Source: Paracoccaceae bacterium
GTDB lineage: Bacteria > Pseudomonadota > Alphaproteobacteria > Rhodobacterales > Rhodobacteraceae
DNA length: 64,000 bases
NCBI GenBank assembly: GCA_030066905.1
Contig: JASJAR010000020.1
Location: 1-64,000 of the forward strand
Direction of reading: 5' to 3'
Part shown: in pieces, positions 7,576-14,952 of the stretch
Layout: the number at the start of each line of letters is the position of its first letter
Numbering within the stretch: position 1 is the stretch's first letter
Notes under the pieces: model-generated
Told to the model about the DNA's origin: nothing
Seen by the model: the letters and a program-made list of their open reading frames with translations, nothing else
Database searches by the model: none
Position numbers and translations under genes: made by a program

Positions 7576-8844
7576 ATGACCGTGCATGATGCCGAAAAGG
7601 GTGACTCGCCGTCGAAGCTGAAAGGCTTCGACGATTTCGAGTTGCGCCTTGGCGACATCATGCGGGGCGAGCGTGCGACGCTGGGAAAGTCGCTGCTCGA
7701 CGTTCAGCGCGAGCTAAAGATCAAGGCCACCTATATCGCGGCCATCGAAAACTCCGACCCGACGGCGTTCGAAACGCCCGGCTTCATCGCCGGTTACGTC
7801 CGGTCCTACGCCCGCTATCTCGGGCTCGACGCGGAGTGGGCCTATAAGACGTTCTGCGAGGAAGGCAATTTCCAGACCGCCCATGGAATGTCGGCGGAGG
7901 CTTCGGTCCGGCGGCCCCGGCGCGAGGCGCAATCGGCCGCCGCCGTCACCGGGCCGCGGGATCCGTTCACCGAGCCCTCGGTCTCGTTCGTCCCTTCGAA
8001 GCAGAAATCCTATTCCGGGATCGAGCCCCGGGCGGTGGGCTCCGTCTTCGTTTTGCTGCTCCTGATCGGCGGCATCGGCTATGGCGGCTGGTCGGTGCTC
8101 CAGGAGGTCCAGAAGGTCCGCTTCACGCCGGTGGAGCAGGCGCCTACGGTGGTCGCCGATATCGAGACCTTCGAGGGCGGGTCGGCGGAGTTCAGCGGCG
8201 CCCCCGCTGCCGAGGCGGCAGGTGCGCCGACGGTCGAGGCCTTCGATCGTCTTTACCGGCCCCAGGCGCTCGACGTGCCGGTGCTCGTGGCCCGCGACGG
8301 GCCGATCGCAACGCTCGACCCCTCGCGGGTCGGCACACTCGCTCCGGACCCCGGGGAGGGGCTCGTCACCGCGCGCCTGGCGCCTGAACCGCCCGCGCCG
8401 GAGCCGGTTTATGGCGACAGCCTCGTGATGGCCGAGATCGCGCCGGAAGACATCTTGCCGCAACCGGGCGCGCCCGGGGAGGCCCCGGCGGTGCAGGTTC
8501 TCGACGATGCCTCGCCCGAAGTCGTGCTCTTCGCGGTGCGCCCGGCCTGGGTCCGCGTCCGGGCCGCCGACGGGTCGGTGATCTTCGAAAAGATCCTCGA
8601 TCCGGGCGAGGAGTTCACCGTACCTCTCACCGAAACTCCGCCGACGCTGAGGGCCGGAAATGCCCAATCGGTGTTCTTCCGGGTCAATGGCGTGACCTAC
8701 GGGCCCGCCGGCGGCAATACCTCGGTGGTGAGCAATGTCGCGCTCGGCGAGGACGAGTTGACCGGCGCCTACGGCGTGGCCGATCTCAGCCGCGACGAGG
8801 ACCTTGCCCGCTACGTCGATCTGTCGGGTGGCGCGGCACAATAA
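7576..8844 (+). CDS. RodZ-like helix-turn-helix membrane protein
   Basis: In 422 residues the protein combines an N-terminal HTH (about residues 24-85, with LGKSLLDVQRELKIKATYIA), a linker, one membrane span (about 153-175), a periplasmic Pro/Ala-rich region and a C-terminal DUF4115 beta domain. That is the architecture of RodZ, which links MreB to the elongation machinery. The HTH in this family usually binds protein rather than DNA. I choose ATG 7576. An upstream in-frame ATG at 7474 would add 34 unconserved residues. ispG follows 79 bases downstream, a common pairing. Confidence 0.88.
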   Translation: MTVHDAEKGDSPSKLKGFDDFELRLGDIMRGERATLGKSLLDVQRELKIKATYIAAIENSDPTAFETPGFIAGYVRSYARYLGLDAEWAYKTFCEEGNFQTAHGMSAEASVRRPRREAQSAAAVTGPRDPFTEPSVSFVPSKQKSYSGIEPRAVGSVFVLLLLIGGIGYGGWSVLQEVQKVRFTPVEQAPTVVADIETFEGGSAEFSGAPAAEAAGAPTVEAFDRLYRPQALDVPVLVARDGPIATLDPSRVGTLAPDPGEGLVTARLAPEPPAPEPVYGDSLVMAEIAPEDILPQPGAPGEAPAVQVLDDASPEVVLFAVRPAWVRVRAADGSVIFEKILDPGEEFTVPLTETPPTLRAGNAQSVFFRVNGVTYGPAGGNTSVVSNVALGEDELTGAYGVADLSRDEDLARYVDLSGGAAQ

Positions 8845-8923
8845 CCTGCCGCACCGCGTTGCGCGCCGCGGATGTGCCGCCTAGATTACGGGGCGGCACC
8901 GACCGGCTGAAGAGGACCCTGCG

Positions 8924-10057
8924 ATGTCGCTCAATCCCGTTCGCCCCTGGCGTAACATCTACCGCCGGGCGTCCCGCCAGATCATGGTCGGCAACGTCCC
9001 TGTGGGCGGGGATGCTCCGATCAGCGTCCAGACGATGACGAACACCGAGACGACCGACGTCAGGGGCACCGTCGCCCAGGTCCAGGCCGCCGCCGCGGCC
9101 GGGGCCGACATCGTCCGCGTCTCCACACCCGACGAAGCCTCGACCCGGGCGCTCGGGGAAATCGCCCGCGAAAGCCCGGTGCCCATCGTGGCCGACATCC
9201 ATTTTCATTACAAACGCGCCATCGAGGCCGCCGAGGCCGGGGCGGCTTGCCTCAGGATCAACCCCGGCAACATCGGCGATGAGGCCCGGGTGCGCGAGGT
9301 CGTCAAAGCGGCAAAGGACCATGGCTGTTCGATCCGGATCGGCGTCAATGCCGGGTCGCTCGAAAAGGACCTTCTGGAAAAATACGGCGAGCCCTGCCCC
9401 GAAGCGATGGTCGAAAGCGGGCTCGACCATATCAAGCTTTTGCAGGACAACGACTTCCACGAGTTCAAGATCTCGGCCAAGGCCTCCGACGTGTTCCTCG
9501 CCGCCGCCGCCTATCAGGCGCTGGCCGAGGCGACCGACGCGCCGATCCATCTCGGCATCACCGAGGCCGGCAGTCTCAACGCGGGCACGGTGAAATCCGC
9601 CATCGGCCTCGGCAACCTACTCTGGATGGGGATCGGCGACACGATCCGGGTCTCGCTCTCGGCCGATCCCGTCGAAGAGGTCCGGGTGGGCTACGAAATC
9701 CTCAAATCGCTGGGGCTCAGGCACCGGGGTGTGAACATCATCTCCTGCCCGTCCTGCGCCCGACAGGGGTTCGACGTCATCAAGACGGTTGAAATCCTCG
9801 AAGAGCGGCTCGAACACATCAAGACCCCGATGAGCCTGTCGATCATCGGCTGTGTGGTGAACGGGCCGGGCGAGGCGCTGATGACCGATATCGGCTTCAC
9901 CGGCGGCGGCGCAGGGGCCGGCATGGTCTATCTCGCCGGCAAGCAGTCGCACAAACTCTCCAACGACGAGATGATCGAGCATATCGTGGAGCAGGTCGAG
10001 AAGAAGGCCGCCGCACTTGACGCCGAACGGGCCGCCGCCGACCAGGCGGCCGAATAG
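8924..10057 (+). CDS. ispG: 4-hydroxy-3-methylbut-2-enyl diphosphate synthase
   Basis: IspG (GcpE) reduces methylerythritol cyclodiphosphate to HMBPP in the MEP isoprenoid pathway. The 377-residue protein has the TIM-barrel half and a C-terminal [4Fe-4S] site: Cys275 and Cys278 in [11 protein letters not shown], Cys310 in [11 protein letters not shown], with Glu317 the usual fourth ligand. Length and motifs are complete. It probably sits in one transcription unit with the RodZ-like gene. The gap beyond it carries an inverted copy of the window's gene-end motif. Confidence 0.97.
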   Translation: MSLNPVRPWRNIYRRASRQIMVGNVPVGGDAPISVQTMTNTETTDVRGTVAQVQAAAAAGADIVRVSTPDEASTRALGEIARESPVPIVADIHFHYKRAIEAAEAGAACLRINPGNIGDEARVREVVKAAKDHGCSIRIGVNAGSLEKDLLEKYGEPCPEAMVESGLDHIKLLQDNDFHEFKISAKASDVFLAAAAYQALAEATDAPIHLGITEAGSLNAGTVKSAIGLGNLLWMGIGDTIRVSLSADPVEEVRVGYEILKSLGLRHRGVNIISCPSCARQGFDVIKTVEILEERLEHIKTPMSLSIIGCVVNGPGEALMTDIGFTGGGAGAGMVYLAGKQSHKLSNDEMIEHIVEQVEKKAAALDAERAAADQAAE

Positions 10058-10078
10058 GGCGCCCTCGGGCGGCGGGGG

Positions 10079-10100
10079 CTTCTTTGTTCCAGAAATACTC
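10079..10100 (-). repeat. Gene-end motif, reversed copy near ispG
   Basis: Read on the minus strand this gives GAGTATTT then CTGGAACAAAGAAG, a diverged copy of the GTATTT-n-AAGATGAAG motif. Unlike the other copies it points toward, not away from, the upstream gene. Confidence 0.5.
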
Positions 10101-10160
10101 AATCCACCCCGGCGGGTCCGGCGCGCCCGCAATTCCCTTGCGCGACGGCCGCACTATGTA

Positions 10161-10174
10161 TTGGTACGAACCAA
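10161..10174. promoter_or_regulatory. Operator-like palindrome before the YceI gene
   Basis: TTGGT-ACGA-ACCAA is a 5+5 bp inverted repeat with a 4-base centre, 17 bases upstream of the YceI start and next to a TATGTA -10-like hexamer (10155-10160). The position suits a repressor site for the YceI/cytochrome b561 operon. Confidence 0.5.
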
Positions 10175-10191
10175 ACACCCGCGGAGCCGCC

Positions 10192-10755
10192 ATGCTCAGA
10201 GCCATCGCACTACTCCTCCTGGCCCTCGCCACGCCGCTCGCCGCCGCCCCGGTGGATTACCGGCTCGATACCGATGGGTCCCGGGTGCAATACCGCGTGG
10301 CCTTCGGCACCGACGAAATCTTCGGCGTGATGCCCGTCGAGGACGCCGCCGTTGCCCTCGATTTCGCGATGGCCAGCAATTCGAGCGTCTCGGTGACGAT
10401 GAACGCCGCCGGCGCCACCGCGAATTTTCCCTTCGCGGCCCAGGCGCTCAAGGGTCCGAGCGTGCTCGACACCGGCACCCATCCCGACATCACGTTCTCG
10501 ACCACCGCGTTCCGCGCCAGCGGCAACGATGCCGAGGTCGACGGGCTCATCACGATCCGCGGCGTCACCCGCCCGATCACGCTCCGGGGCGGGCTGTTCC
10601 GCGAGCGCGGCCAGGAACCCGGCGACCGGTCGGAGCTTCTGGTGCGGCTCACCGGTGCGGTCCAGCGCAGCGACTTCGGCGCCGACGGCTTTTCGGACAT
10701 GGTGGGCGACCGGGTCGAGATCGAGGTGCTCGCCCGGATCCTCCGGGACGAATGA
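10192..10755 (+). CDS. YceI family periplasmic lipid-binding-like protein
   Basis: The 187-residue protein starts with a clear signal peptide (MLRAIALLLLALATPLAAA). It continues with the YceI lipocalin-like barrel: YRLDTDGSRVQYRVAF, then VLDTGTHPDITFSTTAF and GLITIRGVTRPITLRG. YceI proteins bind isoprenoid-type molecules in the periplasm. The start is ATG 10192; earlier ATGs in frame would displace the signal peptide. It overlaps the cytochrome b561 gene by four bases (ATGA). The pairing is common in proteobacteria and suggests a small electron-transfer or quinone-related unit. Confidence 0.92.
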   Translation: MLRAIALLLLALATPLAAAPVDYRLDTDGSRVQYRVAFGTDEIFGVMPVEDAAVALDFAMASNSSVSVTMNAAGATANFPFAAQALKGPSVLDTGTHPDITFSTTAFRASGNDAEVDGLITIRGVTRPITLRGGLFRERGQEPGDRSELLVRLTGAVQRSDFGADGFSDMVGDRVEIEVLARILRDE

Positions 10756-11288
10756 GCGCGGCGAACGACACCGACGGCTTCGGCTGGGTCAGCCGCACCA
10801 TCCACTGGGCGATGGCGCTCGGTGTGATCGGTGCGCTCGGCTTCGGCACCTACATCGCGCGGATGGAGGTGAACCTCTCCAACCTCTGGATGTTCGCCGC
10901 CCACAAGACGGTCGGGATCACGCTTCTGGCGCTTCTGGTGCTCCGGGTCGTCTGGCACCTCGTTTCCCGGCCACCCGAGCCCCTGCCGGCGGCGCCGTGG
11001 AAGTCCGCCGTCGCGCGCTGGGCCCACCGGGCCTTTTACCTTTTACTGCTCGCCGTCCCGCTGTCGGGCTGGGTGGCGTCCTCGGCCACGGGCATCGATA
11101 CGGTGGTCTTCGGCCGCTGGACCCTGCCCGCCATCGCCCCGGCCTCCGAAGCCTGGGAGGAGGCGGGTTTCGCGGTGCATTCGGTGCTCACGAAACTTCT
11201 GGCGCTTCTGATCCTGTTGCACATCGCCGGGGCCGTTACCCGGCGCGACGGCACCTTGCGGCGGATGATCGCGGGGCGCGCGGCCTGA
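10752..11288 (+). CDS. Cytochrome b561
   Basis: This 178-residue protein has four predicted membrane helices with histidines in the di-heme pattern: VSRTIHWAMALG in helix 1, MFAAHKTVG in helix 2, and HSVLTKLLALLILLHIAGA near the end. It would carry two b hemes and pass electrons across the inner membrane, possibly from quinol. Its ATG overlaps the YceI stop (ATGA at 10752-10755), so the two are translationally coupled. No terminator is visible before repeat copy C. Confidence 0.92.
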   Translation: MSAANDTDGFGWVSRTIHWAMALGVIGALGFGTYIARMEVNLSNLWMFAAHKTVGITLLALLVLRVVWHLVSRPPEPLPAAPWKSAVARWAHRAFYLLLLAVPLSGWVASSATGIDTVVFGRWTLPAIAPASEAWEEAGFAVHSVLTKLLALLILLHIAGAVTRRDGTLRRMIAGRAA

Positions 11289-11360
11289 GGCCCCGTTCCG
11301 CGCCCCCTGGCAAGGCCTCAAGGGCTGGATCGGCCTGGTTTGAACCCTAGAAGGTGCGTT

Positions 11361-11540
11361 TTGGCCTTGAGCGGACGTTTGGGTCAGCGCTAAAGCAACC
11401 AAACGAACACCCGTCCCGGGCTTGACCCGGGACCTCGACAGGCTTGGCACTCCGGCGGATCGAGGCCCCGGATCAAGTCCGAGGCGTGTTTCGCCGACGG
11501 CTACCGGAGCAAGAAGACCCAAACGTCCGCTCAAGGCCAA
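11361..11540. repeat. Palindromic MITE-like repeat, copy C, with perfect 25 bp inverted ends
   Basis: The left end TTGGCCTTGAGCGGACGTTT plus GGGTC (11361-11385) is the exact complement of the right end (11516-11540). Inside are the two core hairpins GTCCCGGG-CTTGA-CCCGGGAC and GCCCCGGA-TCAAG-TCCGAGGC. It is the best preserved single copy and defines a unit of 180 bp. No target-site duplication is apparent at the flanks. It encodes nothing I can recognise. Confidence 0.85.
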
Positions 11541-11579
11541 GAAAAACAAACCAGCCGCCGCACCCGACCCCGTCCGGTT

Positions 11580-12320
11580 CTACCCCTCCCGGGCCTCGGC
11601 AACGACGCTTTGCATTCCCTCAAGCGGCAAAAACCCCCGCAGAAGCTGCTCGCCGACGACGAAGCTTGGCGTCCCGTTGATCTCCATCGCCCGGGCAAGG
11701 GCGCGGTTTTCCTCGATGATCGCGGTGATCTCGGGGGCGTTCATCGCGGCAAGGAGCGGGGCGGGTTCCAGCCCCTCGGCCTCCGCGACCCCGGCCAGGG
11801 CCTCTTCGGAGACATTCGCGCGAAGCTCCATCAGCGCGTCATGCACCCGCTTGTAGGCCCCGTCGCCATGGGCCGCCTTCACCGCAAGCGCAAAGCGCGA
11901 CGCCAGAACCGACTGCTCGCCGAGGATCGGGAACTCCTTGACGACGAGGCGGATGTTCCCGTCGGTTTCAAGAAGTTCCCCGATCACCGGATGGGCCCGA
12001 CGGCAGAATCCGCAGCGATAGTCGAGGAATTCGACGATGGTGACATCGCCGTCGGGGTTGCCGCCCACCCAGGAATGACCGTCGTCAAAAAGTGCCGCTG
12101 CGTTGGCGGCGATCATGGCGGCGTCGTTCGCTGCCTGTCCCTCGGCTTCGCGGGCGTCGAGCACCGCTATCGCTTCGACGAGGATCTCGGGGTTCTCGAG
12201 CAGATACGCCCTGATTTCCGACCGGAATGCCTCACGCTCCGCCGGCGTCATGGCGTCGATGTCGAATGCAGCCGCCTGCGTCGCGGCGAGCGTCAGCAGC
12301 AGGGCGAGAATGCGGATCAT
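11580..12320 (-). CDS. DsbA family thiol:disulfide oxidoreductase
   Basis: The 246-residue periplasmic protein has a signal peptide (MIRILALLLTLAATQAAA) and an N-terminal helical segment (about 25-75) that may mediate oligomerisation as in ScsC-like proteins. A thioredoxin fold follows with active site CGFC (103-106) in FLDYRCGFCRRAHP and the cis-proline loop GTPSFVVG. It probably oxidises or isomerises disulfides of secreted proteins. ATG 12320 is used because it places the signal peptide at the N-terminus. It is divergent from the aminotransferase gene. Confidence 0.93.
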   Translation of the reverse strand: MIRILALLLTLAATQAAAFDIDAMTPAEREAFRSEIRAYLLENPEILVEAIAVLDAREAEGQAANDAAMIAANAAALFDDGHSWVGGNPDGDVTIVEFLDYRCGFCRRAHPVIGELLETDGNIRLVVKEFPILGEQSVLASRFALAVKAAHGDGAYKRVHDALMELRANVSEEALAGVAEAEGLEPAPLLAAMNAPEITAIIEENRALARAMEINGTPSFVVGEQLLRGFLPLEGMQSVVAEAREG

Positions 12321-12445
12321 GTCGGGGCTCCTCGGGCTCGGTCGGGGAACTCTCACCCGGCGGGCCGGGCCGCGCAAGGGGCGAGCCGTCATTGTGACCG
12401 GCAAGGTGCGTTGACCCGCCGGCCCGGCGGTGGCAGGCAGCGTCC

Positions 12446-13585
12446 ATGCGTCTTTCGAACCGCTCCGACATCGACCCCTTCCTGGTGATGGATGTCGTCG
12501 AGGCCGCACGGTCCGCGGAGGCCGCCGGCCGCAGGATCATCCATATGGAAGTCGGCCAGCCCGGCACACCGGCGCCGGCGGGCGCCAGGGCGGCGCTGGC
12601 GCGCGCCATGGAGACCGGCGCGCTCGGCTACACCACCTCTCTGGGGCTTCCCGACCTGCGCGCCCGCATTGCAAAGCTCTATGCCGAGCGCCACGGGCGC
12701 GACATCGACCCCGCCCGCGTGATCGTCACCGCCGGCGCGTCGGGCGCGTTTCTCCTCGCCTTTTCGGCCTTCTTCGATGCCGGCGACCGCGTCGCGATGG
12801 GGCTTCCGGGCTACCCGTCCTATCGCCAGATCCTCACGGCGATGTCGCTGCGGCCCGTCGGACTGCCCACCGGCGCCGAAACCCGGTTCCAGCCGGTCCC
12901 GGAGATGCTGGGGGCCGATCTCGCCGGCGTGATCGTCGCCAGCCCCGGCAATCCCACCGGCACGATGCTCGACCGCGAGGCGCTCGGCGCCCTCATCGCG
13001 CGGGCAGGCGAGGTCGGCGCCACCTTCATCTCCGACGAGATCTATCACGGGCTCGATTTCGGCCGGCCGTCGGTGTCGGCCCTGGAGATCGTCGACGATG
13101 TCGTCGTCGTCAATTCGTTCTCGAAATACTTCTCGATGACCGGCTGGCGGGTGGGCTGGATGGTGGTGCCGGACGGCGCCGTCCGCGCCGTCGAGCGGCT
13201 GGCGCAGAACATGTTCATCTGCGCGCCCCATGCGTCGCAGATCGCGGCCCTGGCCGCGTTCGACTGCGCCGAAGAGCTGGAGGCCAACCGCGCGGTCTAC
13301 GCCCGGAACCGTCATCTGATGCTCGAGGGTCTGCCGAAGGCGGGGTTCGACCGGATCGCGCCGCCCGACGGCGCCTTCTACGTCTATGCCGATGTGACGG
13401 ACCTCACCGACGACAGCGTCGCTTTCGCCGCCGAGATCCTCGACCGGGCAGGGGTCGCAGTGACGCCGGGGGTCGATTTCGACCCTGTCCGGGGGCGCCG
13501 GACCTTGCGGTTCTCCTACGCCGCGGCGACCGCCGAGATCGAGGAGGGCATCGCCCGGCTCGCCGCCTTCACCGCCGCAAGGTAA
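12446..13585 (+). CDS. Class I/II pyridoxal-phosphate aminotransferase
   Basis: The 379-residue fold-type I aminotransferase has ligand motifs SPGNPTGT (167-173), SDEIYHGLDF and the Schiff-base lysine Lys227 in NSFSKYFSMTGWRVGW, plus a C-terminal RTLRFSYA arginine. It belongs to the AspC/AlaA-like group. The amino-group donor cannot be inferred from sequence. The gene is followed after 66 bases by the amidase, but a functional link is not obvious. Confidence 0.92.
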   Translation: MRLSNRSDIDPFLVMDVVEAARSAEAAGRRIIHMEVGQPGTPAPAGARAALARAMETGALGYTTSLGLPDLRARIAKLYAERHGRDIDPARVIVTAGASGAFLLAFSAFFDAGDRVAMGLPGYPSYRQILTAMSLRPVGLPTGAETRFQPVPEMLGADLAGVIVASPGNPTGTMLDREALGALIARAGEVGATFISDEIYHGLDFGRPSVSALEIVDDVVVVNSFSKYFSMTGWRVGWMVVPDGAVRAVERLAQNMFICAPHASQIAALAAFDCAEELEANRAVYARNRHLMLEGLPKAGFDRIAPPDGAFYVYADVTDLTDDSVAFAAEILDRAGVAVTPGVDFDPVRGRRTLRFSYAAATAEIEEGIARLAAFTAAR

Positions 13586-13651
13586 GGCTTCCGCGCACGG
13601 CGGGCCCGGGCTATAGTGCCGGCAGAGACCCCGAAAACGGGCACCGAGCAG

Positions 13652-14839
13652 ATGATCCGACTTCTGACGTCTTTGACGGCCTGTTTCTGGGCCGCCTTGT
13701 CGGCGCCGGGCGTGGCCGACGACCTCTCGGCCCTCGCCCGGCTCGAAGCCGAGGGCTCTGCGGTTATCGACACCGCGGAGGGAACCGAGGTGACGCTGGC
13801 CCTTACCCAGCCGGTCCCCTGGCGCCTCTTCACGGTCGACGGGCCGCCGCGCCTCGTCCTCGACTTCCGCTCGATCACGCAGTTTGCCGATGTCGCGGTG
13901 ACGTCGACCCTGGCATCGGGGCCCGATATCGGCCTTTCGGCAGACGGCTGGAGCCGACTGGTCTTCGCCTTGTCCGAGCCCGCTGCCGTCGGGACGGCGG
14001 CCATGGCGCGCCGGGACGACGGCGGCGCGCTGGTGTCGCTCCGGCTCCACCCGACCGACGCCGCGACGTTCCGCGAAACGGCGCGTGTTCTGCCGGAGGC
14101 GGCCGGCGCGGAGCGGCAGGGCGACAAGTCGCGCCCCGTCGTGGTGCTCGACCCCGGCCATGGCGGGATCGACCCCGGCGCCGAGGCCGGGGGGCTCAAC
14201 GAGAAGACCCTGATGCTGGCTTTCGCCCGGGAACTCGAAGAGACGATCATCCGGGGCGGTCTGTTCGATGTCGCTCTCACGCGGGACGCCGACGAGTTTG
14301 TCCCGCTCGAAACCCGGATCAGCCGCGCGCGGGCCGCAGGCGCGGACGTGTTTCTGTCGCTCCATGCCGACGAACTCCCCGAAGGCGCAGGCGCGGCCTC
14401 GGGCATTACCGTCTACACGCTGGCCGAGACGGCCAGCGACGCTGCCAGCCGGCGACTGGCCGAGCGCCACGACAAGAACGATCTCCTGACCGGGGTGAGC
14501 GCCACGGGGCCGGGCGACGAGATCGCCCTGGTGCTGATGGACATCGCGCGCACCGACACCACGCCCCGGAGCGCGGCGCTGGCGGCGACGCTGAAAAGCG
14601 CCTTTCGCGCCGAAGACCTCGCCCTCGTCGGGCGGCCGCTCCGCTCGGCGGCGTTCTCGGTTCTGAAGGCGGCGGATTTCCCCTCCGCGCTCATCGAACT
14701 GGGGTTCCTCTCTTCCGAAAAGGACCGCGCGCGGCTCACCGACCCGGTCTGGCGGCAAGCGGCGGTGCGTGCCATCGAAGCCGCGCTGGTGCAATGGGCG
14801 CTCGACGACGCCGCCCAGGCGCCGCTCCGGCGGCGTTAG
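13652..14839 (+). CDS. N-acetylmuramoyl-L-alanine amidase (AMIN + Amidase_3)
   Basis: The 395-residue exported hydrolase has a signal peptide ending near SAPGVA, an AMIN domain (about 35-140) that targets peptidoglycan or the division site, and a zinc Amidase_3 domain (about 165-385). Visible ligands and catalytic residues are VLDPGHGGIDPGAEA (His), the Glu of GLNEKT, SLHADE (His) and the Glu of SALIELGFLSS. It cleaves the MurNAc-L-Ala bond during cell separation. ATG 13652 puts the signal peptide first. It lies just upstream of the PBP1A gene, so both act on the wall. Confidence 0.94.
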   Translation: MIRLLTSLTACFWAALSAPGVADDLSALARLEAEGSAVIDTAEGTEVTLALTQPVPWRLFTVDGPPRLVLDFRSITQFADVAVTSTLASGPDIGLSADGWSRLVFALSEPAAVGTAAMARRDDGGALVSLRLHPTDAATFRETARVLPEAAGAERQGDKSRPVVVLDPGHGGIDPGAEAGGLNEKTLMLAFARELEETIIRGGLFDVALTRDADEFVPLETRISRARAAGADVFLSLHADELPEGAGAASGITVYTLAETASDAASRRLAERHDKNDLLTGVSATGPGDEIALVLMDIARTDTTPRSAALAATLKSAFRAEDLALVGRPLRSAAFSVLKAADFPSALIELGFLSSEKDRARLTDPVWRQAAVRAIEAALVQWALDDAAQAPLRRR

Positions 14840-14952
14840 GCGGGCGCGCGGATGACGACAGGAGCAATTCCGCTGCCGCCCACCGGCCTTTCTTTGACCC
14901 CGGCGCCCCGATTTCCTATATCATGGCGTTCAAACGGCATGGGGCGTTCTGC

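Noticed and set aside
12389-14794. 801-codon minus-strand open frame
   Set aside because: It is antisense to the aminotransferase and amidase, is rich in Arg, Gly and Pro from high GC, and has no recognisable domain.
12430-14952. Very long open frame joining the aminotransferase region to PBP1A
   Set aside because: The sequence before 14923 is a shadow of the aminotransferase and amidase genes in another frame; only the part from about 14953 shows PBP1A motifs.
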